64,000 nt of DNA, from the NCBI RefSeq assembly GCF_017094465.1, contig NZ_CP064791.1:1302001-1366000 (forward strand), written 5' to 3'. The stretch's first letter is position 1. Each line of letters starts with the position of its first letter. This document shows, in pieces, positions 24,500 to 34,162 of the stretch. The position numbers were made by a program, and so were the translations under genes. This DNA comes from Halapricum desulfuricans. Lineage in GTDB: Archaea > Halobacteriota > Halobacteria > Halobacteriales > Haloarculaceae. A model generated the notes under the pieces. The model saw nothing but the letters and a program-made list of their open reading frames with translations, had not been told where the DNA came from and did no database searches.

Positions 24500-27400
24500 T
24501 CATTCGAAGGTGATGACGTTCATATCGATGGAGATGTATTCCGGGTTCTGGGCATCGGGGTAAGCCTCGGCAGCGGGCACGATCTGGATCGTCCCGGTGA
24601 ACCTGTCGTCTTCGGTCTCGATCTCGTAATCGTAGTAGCCGGTCGCGTTCGACCACGATCCTAGGCCGAACCGTTCGAACGTCGCGCTGGTACCGTCCAG
24701 CGAGACGTCGGTAGTTGCCGTCCTCGTCTCGCCGGTCGAGCGATTCGTTAGCGTGAAATCGACCTGTTGCGTGCCCGCGACGGTAGCCGTGTTCTCGATG
24801 AGGCCATCGAGGTCGGACAGACTAGTGACGAGGATCAGTTCGTCTTCGTCGTAGCTCTCCGTTCCGACTCGGACTCGGTTGACGACGAACGTTTCGGTTT
24901 CGACGGTGATCGTCCCGCGTTGACTGCTGTTGTCCGCGTCGTATCCGGTGTTGTCCGCGGTGGCTTCGACGCTGATCGGTCCCGTCTCATCGGTCGGAAC
25001 GCCATCGAAGGTGACAGTCGTGGATTCGCCGGCCGGGAGCGTGATCGCTTCGCTGCTCCGGGACTCACCATCGACGAACCAGCGAACCGGCATCGTCGCG
25101 TCTTCGTCACCGACGTTCGCAACTGTCGCCGTCACGGACGCGTCCGAATCTAGCGGGACGCCCCGCGGGTACGCTCGCTCGAAGCCCTGTACGATGAATC
25201 GAGGTCCGCGATCGGAACCGACGTAGACGTTTCCGGAGCGGGTCTGGTTCGGATTCGCAGTCAATCCGAGTTCGTACTCGTAGGTGCCCGGATCGTAGCC
25301 TGCGTTCGGCGGGATATCGAACTCGATCCAGGTGCTCTCGTTGTGCTCGAGTTCGCCTGTCGCAGTGCTACCGGCTGCAGCCCCATCGAAGTGATACGTA
25401 ACATCGGTCGATCCGACCTGACCGCCCCTGTTGGTCACCTCAACACGAAGCGTGTCGGTTTCACCTTCTTCGACGACGGCCGGTGTCTGCAGATCGCTGA
25501 TCACCAGACGGGCCGGTGTCTTTACTGTTCGAGTCCGATTGACGACTTCGAACAACACGACTGCGTCGTTGTAGTCGGGGTCGCCGCTAGTCGATGGATC
25601 CGCGTCGTCCGGATCAGCGTCCGGCTGGGTGAGTTCGAACAGCATCACCAACTGATCGTCTTCGAGGTTGAGCCGCCCCGTATCGGGATCGAACTTGTCT
25701 TCGAGAATGTCACCGATGCTACGCTGATCCGGACTCGCACTACCCCACGATGGCACTGTTTCGTTGTCACCGAGGATGACGACATTTTCAGTGTTCTGGT
25801 TGCTGTTGGTCGAAACCAGCTCACTGCCCCAATCAGTACACCGGTTTCGATCGAACCAGCCGTATGGATCGACGTACCTGTCGAGTCCGGTGTCCGTGTA
25901 TCCGTACCTCTCACACCCGTAGGTGGTTGCGGAAACCCACAGCGACGATGCCTCCGAGACAGTCACGGTCCGGTTGAAATACGGATTGCGATCGACCTGC
26001 CTCTCCCAGTTCCTGGGACGGTTCAGATCGTCCCCGCTCCACACGTTGTGTTCGACGCGTCCGGCAGTCTCGTTTTCCGTGACGATGTCCATCACTGTGG
26101 GAGCACGACTGATCTCGCCGCCGTCGATCCGGTAGTTCCCGTCGTTCGGGTCGTATATCCACCCGCCGTCGCTGTCCCACCACCAGTCCCCGTTCGACCA
26201 GCCGACGTAGTCATAATCGTACGATGTCGCAGTCGGCTCCGTTCCGAGCACCTGCAGCCGGGCAGTCGTATCACCGTCGATCTCTATCTGCCCATCATCA
26301 CCCGATTCGAACGCACCTGAGAGATTCGCGGCCACACGGATCTGGTCGGTCGCCGAGGAGTTGGCCGTCGACACCGTGTACTCGTAAGCCCCGGCCGGAA
26401 GCGCCTCCGGGACCTCGTAGTCAAACGTGACGGTCGTTCCGGAACCGGGAGCAAGCGATACGGTATCAGTCTTGCTCGTCCCGTCCGCGAAGGCGAATTC
26501 GATCGTCTGTTCGGCGCTGCTCGCCCCTGTGTTGTTGATTACCGCCGTTACCGTCGTCGTGTTACCCTGTTCGACTGGGTTCGGAGTGGCTCGCACGCTC
26601 GAGACCTGGAAGAAATCGGTCGCTTTCTCCCCTACGTAGAACGTCCGCGTGACGTTCTCGTCCCCCGTCTGGACGGTGTAATTGTACAGGCCTGGCGTGG
26701 CGACCCCATCGACCGTCAGCGTGAGTTCGCGGCTCTCTTCTCCGGTCTCGGAGAGATGCCCGTCGAGCGTGGGTTCCCATTCACCCCGGTCGACGACTGT
26801 GCCTGTCGAAGCGTTTTGCACCCGGATTTCGACCGACTGCGTACCGTCAACGCCACCTGTGTTTGTAATCGACGCGTTGATTTCGAACGTCTCCTCCGCG
26901 TCGATACCGGTTGGCGATCCCGCCTCGGAGATATCGAAATACGCTGCGCTCCCGATGTCGATCAGCGTCGTCGCGAAGTCGTCGTTCGAGGTGACGTTCA
27001 ACGGTATGTCAGTTCCACTCGACCCCGTTGGAATATCGAACGTCAACGTCGCCTCCTCCTCGCGACCGAGGCCGACCGTGCGAGTGGCTTCCCGGTCGCC
27101 GTCGAAACTGAACGCGATCGTCTGGTTGCCGAGCAAGTCTCCCTCGTTTCGAACTGTCACGTTGAGCTGTGGGTTGCCGGATAGGTGCGCACTATCGGGC
27201 GCATCGAGTGACGTGATCTCGAAACGCGGCCAATCATCGTCTGTATCCCCAATATCGATCGTATCGGAGTACACGTCATCTCCCGTCTCGATGCGGTATT
27301 GATACCTGCCAGGGTCGCTCACGGCGTCACCGGGGATCGTAAACTCGTAGTCGACTGCCTCTCCCCCGGCGAGCCTCTCGGTTTCGACGTGCTGGGGCGC

Positions 27401-28411
27401 CGCTCCGGAGACCGGATCCCATCCTCCGCTTGCCGTCTCCTTATATATCGAAAACGAGATATCGTTCGTTTTCGTCAGATCGCCCGTGTTCTCGACTGTC
27501 GTGTTCACGGATACGTCTTCGTCTGCCGGTGCACTCGGAACGGCGTCCACGCCCGTCACCTCGAAGTTCGCGAACTCGGTATCCTGGACCGTATACGTGA
27601 TTTCGACGGTATCGCCCGATCCGACCTGGGTGTCTTCACCGGGACTGACATCGACCAGCCGGTCGTCGTAGTTACGAAGCGCGTAGTTGTGCCAGGCCGT
27701 CGCGAATCGGCTGTTCTCGACCACGACAGTGATGTTTTCCACACCCTGTGGGCGACAGCTCTCGAGTTGCCCGACCGGTGTCGATGGTCCCTCGCTCAAT
27801 GCAACTGCTGTCTTGTTGACGAACAGCGAGCGAGTGAGATTGGCCGTCATGCGACGACTCTCGCTCTCGTTGAGACGGGCATCGATCGTACTCGATCCGT
27901 GCATCCCCGTCTGCATCTGAGACAGAGAGACGGCCAATCGTCCGTCTCGGTATTCGATGTTCGGTGCCCGGACCATCGAACTGCTGTTCGGTCCTGTCTG
28001 CTCCCACACACCACCGAATTCGTACCCGACAGCGTCACCGTCCGCCGATTCGTAGACGAGCGACTGCAATTCGATCTCGCCGGTCGTACAGGAAGCGTTT
28101 CCGTTCGCATACAACGTAATTCGGGTCCGAGATTCAGTCGTTACGTCGTTCGCTATCTCGTCCGGCAGTTCGAACGCGACGGACTCCGATTCGGACTGTC
28201 GTATCGCTTCGATTTCGGACGCGAACTGCTGGAACGACTGGGTCGCGGACTGGACCCGGTTTTGCTCTTCGACTTGCTCGACAGTGTTCCCGCCCATCAC
28301 CAGCAATAGCACCGCCGCTGTGACGACGAATCCGATCAACAGCGCAGTGCCGAGTACTTCAGAGACACCCCGGTTGTCGCCCCCGACAGACCCCTCTTGT
28401 ATCCGGCGCAT
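24500..28411 (-). CDS. Giant type IV pilin-like surface protein with CARDB-like repeats
   Basis: A 1303-residue protein. R14-G15 before V16-S17 is a prepilin peptidase site and is followed by the helix EVLGTALLIGFVVTAAVLLL. Residues about 40-290 form a DUF7289-like pilin head. Then come about four CARDB-like beta-sandwich repeats (VENTGD, VRNEGD, ITNTGG, INNTGA mark the strands). A Trp/Tyr-rich insert with two cysteines follows (about 730-950, GWSNGDWWWDSDGGW). About three more CARDB-like repeats complete the protein. Many N-x-S/T sequons are present. I expect a pilus-tip or cell-wall adhesin. It converges on the pilus operon and has its own promoter. The ATG at 28411 gives the proper signal. 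Confidence 0.85.
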   Translation of the reverse strand: MRRIQEGSVGGDNRGVSEVLGTALLIGFVVTAAVLLLVMGGNTVEQVEEQNRVQSATQSFQQFASEIEAIRQSESESVAFELPDEIANDVTTESRTRITLYANGNASCTTGEIELQSLVYESADGDAVGYEFGGVWEQTGPNSSSMVRAPNIEYRDGRLAVSLSQMQTGMHGSSTIDARLNESESRRMTANLTRSLFVNKTAVALSEGPSTPVGQLESCRPQGVENITVVVENSRFATAWHNYALRNYDDRLVDVSPGEDTQVGSGDTVEITYTVQDTEFANFEVTGVDAVPSAPADEDVSVNTTVENTGDLTKTNDISFSIYKETASGGWDPVSGAAPQHVETERLAGGEAVDYEFTIPGDAVSDPGRYQYRIETGDDVYSDTIDIGDTDDDWPRFEITSLDAPDSAHLSGNPQLNVTVRNEGDLLGNQTIAFSFDGDREATRTVGLGREEEATLTFDIPTGSSGTDIPLNVTSNDDFATTLIDIGSAAYFDISEAGSPTGIDAEETFEINASITNTGGVDGTQSVEIRVQNASTGTVVDRGEWEPTLDGHLSETGEESRELTLTVDGVATPGLYNYTVQTGDENVTRTFYVGEKATDFFQVSSVRATPNPVEQGNTTTVTAVINNTGASSAEQTIEFAFADGTSKTDTVSLAPGSGTTVTFDYEVPEALPAGAYEYTVSTANSSATDQIRVAANLSGAFESGDDGQIEIDGDTTARLQVLGTEPTATSYDYDYVGWSNGDWWWDSDGGWIYDPNDGNYRIDGGEISRAPTVMDIVTENETAGRVEHNVWSGDDLNRPRNWERQVDRNPYFNRTVTVSEASSLWVSATTYGCERYGYTDTGLDRYVDPYGWFDRNRCTDWGSELVSTNSNQNTENVVILGDNETVPSWGSASPDQRSIGDILEDKFDPDTGRLNLEDDQLVMLFELTQPDADPDDADPSTSGDPDYNDAVVLFEVVNRTRTVKTPARLVISDLQTPAVVEEGETDTLRVEVTNRGGQVGSTDVTYHFDGAAAGSTATGELEHNESTWIEFDIPPNAGYDPGTYEYELGLTANPNQTRSGNVYVGSDRGPRFIVQGFERAYPRGVPLDSDASVTATVANVGDEDATMPVRWFVDGESRSSEAITLPAGESTTVTFDGVPTDETGPISVEATADNTGYDADNSSQRGTITVETETFVVNRVRVGTESYDEDELILVTSLSDLDGLIENTATVAGTQQVDFTLTNRSTGETRTATTDVSLDGTSATFERFGLGSWSNATGYYDYEIETEDDRFTGTIQIVPAAEAYPDAQNPEYISIDMNVITFE

Positions 28412-28515
28412 AGTTTCGTATGTCTCCCACGTCGAGAAATGTGTTTTGGTACACGGGCCGAGTGTGTTGAGATTACGATCGCGATCGCTTAGACGCGAGA
28501 AATATTGGGATTCAG

Positions 28516-29736
28516 TCAGTACTGGCCGACGATACCCGCGTCGGTTTCGCCCTGTGCGTCGAACTCCGCGACGAACTCGTCGAGTCGCTTGGGATCGTCG
28601 CTCCCGGGCAACGGCCGGTCGGCCGTCACGCACTCACCGTCGACACCGAGTCGCTCACAGACGAGATCGGTCGTCGATTCGGCCATCTGTCGGTAGGTGG
28701 TCAGCTTTCCCCCGACGACGCTGACGGCGTTTTCGACCCCGTCGTCGGCGTGGTCGAGTTGGAAGAAGCCCCGTGAGATCCCGCGGCCACCCCGCTCGTC
28801 CTCGTCGGGCGCGTACAGCGGGCGTACGCCCCACCACGTGCGAACCGTCGGGGCGTCGGCGACCGGCGGCAGCATCGCCGCACATTCCTCGACCGTTCGC
28901 TCGATCTCCCAGTCTTCACGCGCGTACTCGTCCGGATCATCGACCTCGACGCTGGTCGTCCCCAGAACCACCTCGCCCTCGTGGGGGACGATGATGTCCC
29001 CGTCGTCGGGATCACGAGCCCGGTTCAGGACCGGTCCGAGACCGTCGTATTCGACCGAGAGCATCACCCCGCGCGTCGGCCGCATCGCGACGTCGAGATC
29101 GGCCATGTCAGCGAGCGCCTCGGCCCAGGCGCCGGTCGCGTTGACGACGTACTCGGCCTCGATTCGCTCGTCGACGCTCCCGCCGACGGTGACGTGCTGG
29201 ACGCGGCCGTCGTCGATTGCGATATCCTCGACCGGCGCGTGCGTGTGAATCGTCGCTCCGTGATCACGGGCGTCGGCCGCGTTTGCGGCGACCAGCCGCG
29301 ACGGGTAGATCACGGCGTCGGGCACTTCCATCGCCCGCTCGACGTCCGACGCGATTTCCGGAATGCGTTCGCGAACAGCCTCATCGTCGAGCGTCGTCGT
29401 CGGAATCTCCGCGGTCTCACAGGCGTCGCGCTTCCGTTCGAAGTACTCCGGATCGTCCGCTGTCAACTGGACGAACAGGCCGCCGGTGTCGCGGATGCAC
29501 TCGCCCGCGATGTCCTTGAGAACCCGGTTCTCTTCGATGCACTCTTCAGCCCCGACTCGGTCGGATTCGGCGTAGCGTGCGCCGCTGTGGAGCAATCCGT
29601 GCGAGCGGCCGGAGGTGCCACTCGCCAGACCGTCTCGCTCGACCAGTGTCACGTCGACGTCTCTGAGTGCGAGGTCGCGAGCGACGCCGACACCGGTCGC
29701 ACCACCGCCGATCACCAGAACTGTTGTCGTTCGCAT
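28516..29736 (-). CDS. FAD-dependent glycerol-3-phosphate dehydrogenase-like oxidoreductase
   Basis: A 406-residue enzyme of the DAO/GlpA family. The N-terminus has the FAD-binding VLVIGGGATGVGVARDLALR, with SGTSGRSHGLLHSGARY close behind, typical of GlpA/GlpD. WWGVRPL and GGKLTTYRQMAE near the C-terminus complete the FAD domain. Full-length haloarchaeal GlpA has a further C-terminal [2Fe-2S] BFD-like domain (over 500 residues); here the protein stops before it. No glpB, glpC or glycerol kinase gene is adjacent. It may be a short paralogue or act on another 2-hydroxy acid. Confidence 0.8.
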   Translation of the reverse strand: MRTTTVLVIGGGATGVGVARDLALRDVDVTLVERDGLASGTSGRSHGLLHSGARYAESDRVGAEECIEENRVLKDIAGECIRDTGGLFVQLTADDPEYFERKRDACETAEIPTTTLDDEAVRERIPEIASDVERAMEVPDAVIYPSRLVAANAADARDHGATIHTHAPVEDIAIDDGRVQHVTVGGSVDERIEAEYVVNATGAWAEALADMADLDVAMRPTRGVMLSVEYDGLGPVLNRARDPDDGDIIVPHEGEVVLGTTSVEVDDPDEYAREDWEIERTVEECAAMLPPVADAPTVRTWWGVRPLYAPDEDERGGRGISRGFFQLDHADDGVENAVSVVGGKLTTYRQMAESTTDLVCERLGVDGECVTADRPLPGSDDPKRLDEFVAEFDAQGETDAGIVGQY

Positions 29737-29833
29737 ACCGTCTATTCGGCTCTGGGAACATGTACGTGCGGTTGTCGGGGATATTGGCCGAGAGGCGATC
29801 GGCGTACCGACTCGGTGTCGACTGTCGAACTCG

Positions 29834-30958
29834 TCACTCGTCGACGATCCCGCCATCGAGGTAGTGTTCGATCCGGTCGTTCGTCGAGGCCGCGACCTTC
29901 GTGAACGTGACCACGCGCTCGCCCTCGAGGCGCCGATCCGACTCGATATCGATAGTCAACTGGAACTCCCGAAGGTGGCCCAGCAGGGCGTTGATCGTCT
30001 CGGGATCGCCCCGAACCGTATGCCGTTCGCCGACCGTCTCGCCGTCGGCGACGGCTTCGATCGTCTCGGCGAACGGTAACAGGATCGACTCGCCGAGATC
30101 GTGAGCACGCTCGCGGCGTCGATCGGGCGAGTCCTCGAATTCGACCGTCTGAAAGGCCTCACGGAGCAGTCGCGAGAACAGAAAGTCCCGTCCGTACTCG
30201 AATGGTAATGCGAACGCGTCCGCCAGTTCGGCGTGGTGGGTCGCTTCGGTGGTGTACTTCAGGAGTGACTGCCCGTCCTCTGATTTCAGCACGACGCCTT
30301 CCCGACTCTCGGTGTCCAGGGTCTCGATGGCGTCACGGACAGCCCCAGGAGCATCGTCGATAGTGTGCCAGCCGAACGTCTGGGGCTGTTCGAACCCGTA
30401 CTCGGCACAGAGTTCACGCCGCCGCTCGGGCGCGAGCGGGCGGCCGCTCGTCCGATCGCGGACGTCGAAGATCCGGAAGGCGTTGGTCTCGGTCTCGTCG
30501 TAATCGTGTACTGTATAGGGGTTTTCCGGGCCGATCAGCTCCGCACAGAGCATCGTCTCGGGATGGTCAGCAAAGAAATCACCCGGATCGAGCAGCTGGC
30601 GGGCGCGCTCGGTCGTGTACGGGCAGACGTAGCCGCCACGGGTGAACGCCGTCGTACCGTCGACGTCCGCGATCCTGACGTTGAACCCGTTGAGTTTCTC
30701 CTCGATCGTCACGCGGTCGCTCTCGAAGTAGTGCCGGACGCCGGGATCGAGCACGAGCACGCGCGGGACACTGGGGTAGCCACGGACGACCGCGCCGGTC
30801 GTCTCGACGAGGACCGTCCCGCGTTCGAGGCCGTGGCGGGCGTCGGGCAGGTGGTAATACTCCAGCCCGTGGTCGGTACGGGCCTGGAAGTGCTCGAACA
30901 GTTCCGACGGGGTGTCGGCACTCGTCTCGAGTCGCTCGTGCCAAGCGTCTTTGTCCAT
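29834..30958 (-). CDS. ATP-dependent RNA ligase, archaeal Pab1020/Rnl3 type
   Basis: A 374-residue nucleotidyltransferase. The adenylated lysine is K88 in EEKLNGFN (motif I KxNG). Later motifs are ELIGPENPY (motif III-like), [10 protein letters not shown] (motif IV) and LLKYTT (motif V with the essential lysine). The C-terminal third is the helical dimerisation and nick-closing domain of this archaeal family. It seals 5'-phosphate and 3'-OH RNA ends and is linked with RNA circularisation. The ATG at 30958 is the usual start ([10 protein letters not shown]). It is divergent, over 73 bp, from its known genomic partner. Confidence 0.88.
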   Translation of the reverse strand: MDKDAWHERLETSADTPSELFEHFQARTDHGLEYYHLPDARHGLERGTVLVETTGAVVRGYPSVPRVLVLDPGVRHYFESDRVTIEEKLNGFNVRIADVDGTTAFTRGGYVCPYTTERARQLLDPGDFFADHPETMLCAELIGPENPYTVHDYDETETNAFRIFDVRDRTSGRPLAPERRRELCAEYGFEQPQTFGWHTIDDAPGAVRDAIETLDTESREGVVLKSEDGQSLLKYTTEATHHAELADAFALPFEYGRDFLFSRLLREAFQTVEFEDSPDRRRERAHDLGESILLPFAETIEAVADGETVGERHTVRGDPETINALLGHLREFQLTIDIESDRRLEGERVVTFTKVAASTNDRIEHYLDGGIVDE

Positions 30959-31031
30959 AGTTATCACTACACTTGATTCGGACAAAAGCAGCGGGGGTGG
31001 TTCTATAGGTTTCGACGTACAACTCCCGGAC

Positions 31032-31694
31032 ATGCCCCCGGAACTGCCGCGACAGCAGTTCGTGCTCGACACGTCGCTTTTCATCACCGAGGAGATACGC
31101 GAGCCCGAGGAATCCCTGGAAGAGGCCGTCCTCAGGCTCCTGGACCGGATCGCGACGGCGCGGCTCGAGCTCAACATCTCCTGTCACATGCCGCCCTCGA
31201 TTCACGACGAACTCGTGACGATGCTCCGTGAGCGCGACGTGAGCGAGGAGGTCTTCGAGCGGCTGGAAACGTGGGTCGTCCGCAAGAGCCCCGATCGCTA
31301 CGGCGTGAACATCCCCGCCGACATCGTCTACCAGTTCGTCGACGAGATGAGCGATCGGGTCGATCGGGGACTCCGAGTCTCCGAGGAAGCACTCCGGGAG
31401 GTCGAACAGCTCGACCCCGACAAGCTGGGCTCGGGCGAGGAATACATGACCGAGGCCGACCGCGTCCTCTCGAACCTCCGGGACAAGTACCGTCAGGCAC
31501 TCCGTCAGGGCGTGCTCGACTCCCGGGAGGACTTCGATCTGCTCGTGCTCGCGAAGGAACTCGACGCTGGCGTCGTCACCGAGGACCGGGGCATCATCGC
31601 GTGGGCCGATCGCTTCGGCCTCCGGTATGTCCGTGGCGGGCAGTTCCCGACGCTGCTGGAGGAGTACTTGCGGGCCACGGGCGTCGAGGGGTAG
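31032..31694 (+). CDS. RNA ligase partner protein (PIN-like domain)
   Basis: A 220-residue protein with a PIN-like nuclease fold. [14 protein letters not shown] near the N-terminus supplies the first aspartate, and [30 protein letters not shown] near the C-terminus gives the later acidic residues (given here in two blocks of the same motif). This family is consistently found beside the archaeal RNA ligase, here divergently transcribed. It may trim or hold the RNA ends to be joined. Nuclease activity has not been shown by the sequence alone. The ATG at 31032 ([11 protein letters not shown]) is chosen over an overlapping upstream start. Confidence 0.85.
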   Translation: MPPELPRQQFVLDTSLFITEEIREPEESLEEAVLRLLDRIATARLELNISCHMPPSIHDELVTMLRERDVSEEVFERLETWVVRKSPDRYGVNIPADIVYQFVDEMSDRVDRGLRVSEEALREVEQLDPDKLGSGEEYMTEADRVLSNLRDKYRQALRQGVLDSREDFDLLVLAKELDAGVVTEDRGIIAWADRFGLRYVRGGQFPTLLEEYLRATGVEG

Positions 31695-31815
31695 CGACAC
31701 CGCACAGCACATGTGGGACGATAACACGGATCCCTAGTAGGCGTATACAGACTCTAGGCTGTCCGAGCCCGTTTCAGGGAAGCGTATTTGTACCTCGATT
31801 CGCCAGACACACACG

Positions 31816-32007
31816 ATGACTGACGGCGAGATCGAGGCCATCGAGTTCGAGCAGACCGACGGGGTGATGGGCGTCTACATCGAGAGTGTTGGCGTCTACG
31901 AGGACGGGAGCACGGAAGTCCTCGACAGCACGACGGTCGGCAGTCCACGAGAGTTCGAACGCATTCGGGCGTTCGAACAACGCTGCAAACGCCAGTACAG
32001 CCAGTGA
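31816..32007 (+). CDS. Small hypothetical protein, 63 residues
   Basis: A 63-residue, acidic, beta-rich soluble protein with no cysteine and no membrane segment. It has a symmetric look (IEAIEFEQTDGVMGVYIESVG) and a helical, basic C-terminus (IRAFEQRCKRQYSQ has one cysteine). The string gcgtatttgtac about 35 bp upstream may be its promoter. I do not recognise the family. A structured palindromic element starts 5 bp after its stop codon. Confidence 0.55.
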   Translation: MTDGEIEAIEFEQTDGVMGVYIESVGVYEDGSTEVLDSTTVGSPREFERIRAFEQRCKRQYSQ

Positions 32008-32012
32008 ACCGC

Positions 32013-32085
32013 TTCGGGGTCAAGTGGTTCGAGACGCGAAGCGTCTCGTCATCACGGAAGACAGAGTCTTCCGTACGACCCCGAG
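32013..32085. repeat. Three-way-junction palindromic element (PATE/IS605-end-like or structured RNA)
   Basis: An outer stem CGGGGTC/GACCCCG (32015-32021 with 32077-32083, extendable by T-A and T-G) encloses two perfect hairpins: GAGACGC-GAA-GCGTCTC (32031-32047) and ACGGAAGAC-AGA-GTCTTCCGT (32054-32074). The joining strands are 9, 6 and 2 nt. It lies between the small gene and the promoter of the PINA gene. Its style resembles palindromic ends of haloarchaeal IS200/IS605-type elements (PATEs), but it could also be a small RNA or the terminator of the upstream gene. Confidence 0.55.
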
Positions 32086-32183
32086 GCACTCACCTTGCTT
32101 TCTCTGTAGATATCACCGAGCGACCGCCGGATCCGCGGAGGGGGAGTCATCGTGCTTATCAGTCTCGGTCGCCCAGATCAGGC

Positions 32184-34040
32184 ATGGACGTAGTACCGGA
32201 CACGAGCGTGGTCATCGACGGCCGCGTGTCCGAGCAGATCGCCGACGGCGACCTCGCAGGGGCGACGATTGTCGTCCCCGAGGCGGTCGTCGGCGAACTC
32301 GAAGCGCAGGCCAACGACAGCCGCCAGCAGGGCTGGGACGGCCTCGAGGAATTGCAGAAACTCGCTGATCTCCACGACGCGGGCGACATCACTGTCGAGT
32401 ACGTCGGACGACGCCCGGATGCGGTCGAGAAACGCGAGGCCGGCGAAGGAGAGATCGACGCGCTGATCCGCGATCTCGCCGCCGAACGCGACGCGACGCT
32501 TCTGACCAGCGATGTCGTCCAGAGCGAGGTCGCACGGGCGAAGGGGCTCGACGTCATCTATCTCGAGCCCCACGGCCGGGACATCGAGCGACTCTCGATC
32601 GAGAACTTCTTCGACGAGTCGACCATGTCGGTCCACCTCAAGGTCGGCGTCGCCCCGAAGGTCAAGCGCGGCGACATCGGTGACATGCACTACCAGCGGA
32701 TCCGCGACGAGCCGGCCACCGAATCCGAACTGACGGAGTACGCCCACGAGATCGAGGAGAGCGCTCGGGCCAGCCCCGACGGGTTCCTCGAACTTGACGA
32801 GCCAGGGATGAGTATCGTCCAGTTCCGCGAGTACCGGATCGCCATCGCCCGGCCCCCCTTCGCCGACGCGCTGGAGATCACCGCAGTCCGGCCGATCGTC
32901 AAGACCGACCTCGACGACTACGAGTACGCCGACGAACTCCGCGATCGCCTCGCCACCCAACAGCGCGGCGTCCTCATCTCCGGGTCACCGGGGGCCGGCA
33001 AGTCCACGTTCGCCCAGGCTGTCGCGGAGTTTCTGACTGACAACGACTACGCGGTCAAGACCATGGAGAAGCCCCGGGACCTCCAGGTCGGTGACGACAT
33101 CACCCAGTATACGGCACTGGGCGGGGAGATGGCCAAGACCGCCGACTCGCTGTTGATGGTCCGGCCGGACTACACCATCTACGACGAGGTCCGCAAGACC
33201 GACGACTTCGAGGTGTTCGCGGACATGCGCCTTGCAGGTGTGGGGATGATCGGCGTCGTCCACGCTACTCGCGCGATCGACGCCCTCCAGCGACTCGTCG
33301 GACGGGTCGAACTCGGGATGATCCCCCAGATCGTCGATACCGTCGTCTACATCGAAGCCGGCGAGATCGCCAAGGTCTACGACGTACAGACGGAGGTCAA
33401 GGTTCCGGAGGGACTGATGGAGGAAGACCTGGCACGGCCGGTCATCACTATCAAGGACTTCGAGACCGGCCGCCCGGAGTACGAGATATACACGTTCAAC
33501 CGCCAGGTCGTGACGGTGCCGCTGAACGAAGGCGAGAGCGACGAGAGCGGCGTCGACCGGATCGCACGCCAGGAGATCCAGCGCGAGATCCGCTCGGTCG
33601 CGGATGGCCACGTCGAGGTCGAACTGCAAGGTTCGAACCGTGCGGTCGTCTGGGTCGAAGAACACGACATCAGCCACGTCATCGGCAAGGGCGGCGGTCG
33701 GATCTCCGACATCGAGAACCGACTCGGCATCGAGATCGACGTGCGCACCTTCGACGAACGGCCCGGCGGAAAGTCCGGATCGAGTGCCGAGAGCAATGAC
33801 GCCGGATCGACCGGTTCCACCGGCGACGTTGTCACTCCGGAAATCACCTCGCGACACGTGATCGTCCCGGCCCACGAGTACACGGGCGACACCGTAGAGG
33901 TCCAGGCCGACAGCGAGTACCTCTTCACGGCGACGGTCTCCCGCGGCGGCGAGATCCAGGTGTCCCGGGGGAGTGCGATCGCCGAAGAACTGGAGCAGGC
34001 GATCGACCGGGGCAAACAGATCACTGTCGTCCCCTCGTAG
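32184..34040 (+). CDS. PINA-type ATPase: PIN domain, RecA-like ATPase and KH domain
   Basis: A 618-residue protein. Residues 1-130 are a PIN nuclease domain (VVPDTSVVIDGRV, GEGEIDALIRDLA, LLTSDVV with the acidic residues). Walker A is GSPGAGKST at about 266-274, and the Walker B-like YTIYDEVRK follows. A type-KH domain near residue 490-520 shows HVIGKGGGRISDIENRL. A TRAM-like beta tail with VIVPAHEYTGDTVEV may follow. Members form hexameric rings that combine nuclease and helicase-like activity in archaeal DNA repair. The start at 32184 gives MDVVPDTSV and lies about 27 bp after cttatcag. Confidence 0.9.
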   Translation: MDVVPDTSVVIDGRVSEQIADGDLAGATIVVPEAVVGELEAQANDSRQQGWDGLEELQKLADLHDAGDITVEYVGRRPDAVEKREAGEGEIDALIRDLAAERDATLLTSDVVQSEVARAKGLDVIYLEPHGRDIERLSIENFFDESTMSVHLKVGVAPKVKRGDIGDMHYQRIRDEPATESELTEYAHEIEESARASPDGFLELDEPGMSIVQFREYRIAIARPPFADALEITAVRPIVKTDLDDYEYADELRDRLATQQRGVLISGSPGAGKSTFAQAVAEFLTDNDYAVKTMEKPRDLQVGDDITQYTALGGEMAKTADSLLMVRPDYTIYDEVRKTDDFEVFADMRLAGVGMIGVVHATRAIDALQRLVGRVELGMIPQIVDTVVYIEAGEIAKVYDVQTEVKVPEGLMEEDLARPVITIKDFETGRPEYEIYTFNRQVVTVPLNEGESDESGVDRIARQEIQREIRSVADGHVEVELQGSNRAVVWVEEHDISHVIGKGGGRISDIENRLGIEIDVRTFDERPGGKSGSSAESNDAGSTGSTGDVVTPEITSRHVIVPAHEYTGDTVEVQADSEYLFTATVSRGGEIQVSRGSAIAEELEQAIDRGKQITVVPS

Positions 34041-34162
34041 CGGTTCGGTGGGTTCCCGTGTCCAGTGCCCCGGGATGTCACTGTGTCGCTCCGAGTGTGT
34101 GATTACTACAATTGAGAACTGCTCCCAAAGGCCTTAACGCCAGTAGGCGTGTGTCTCGCGTA

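Noticed and set aside
24319-24513. 64-codon plus-strand frame in the convergent gap of the pilin genes
   Set aside because: No known family; it spans the nested hairpin and has atypical codon use.
32004-32183. In-frame N-terminal extension of the PINA ATPase across the palindromic element
   Set aside because: The extension is Arg/Ser-rich and encoded by the palindrome; the usual MDVVPDTSV start has its own promoter.
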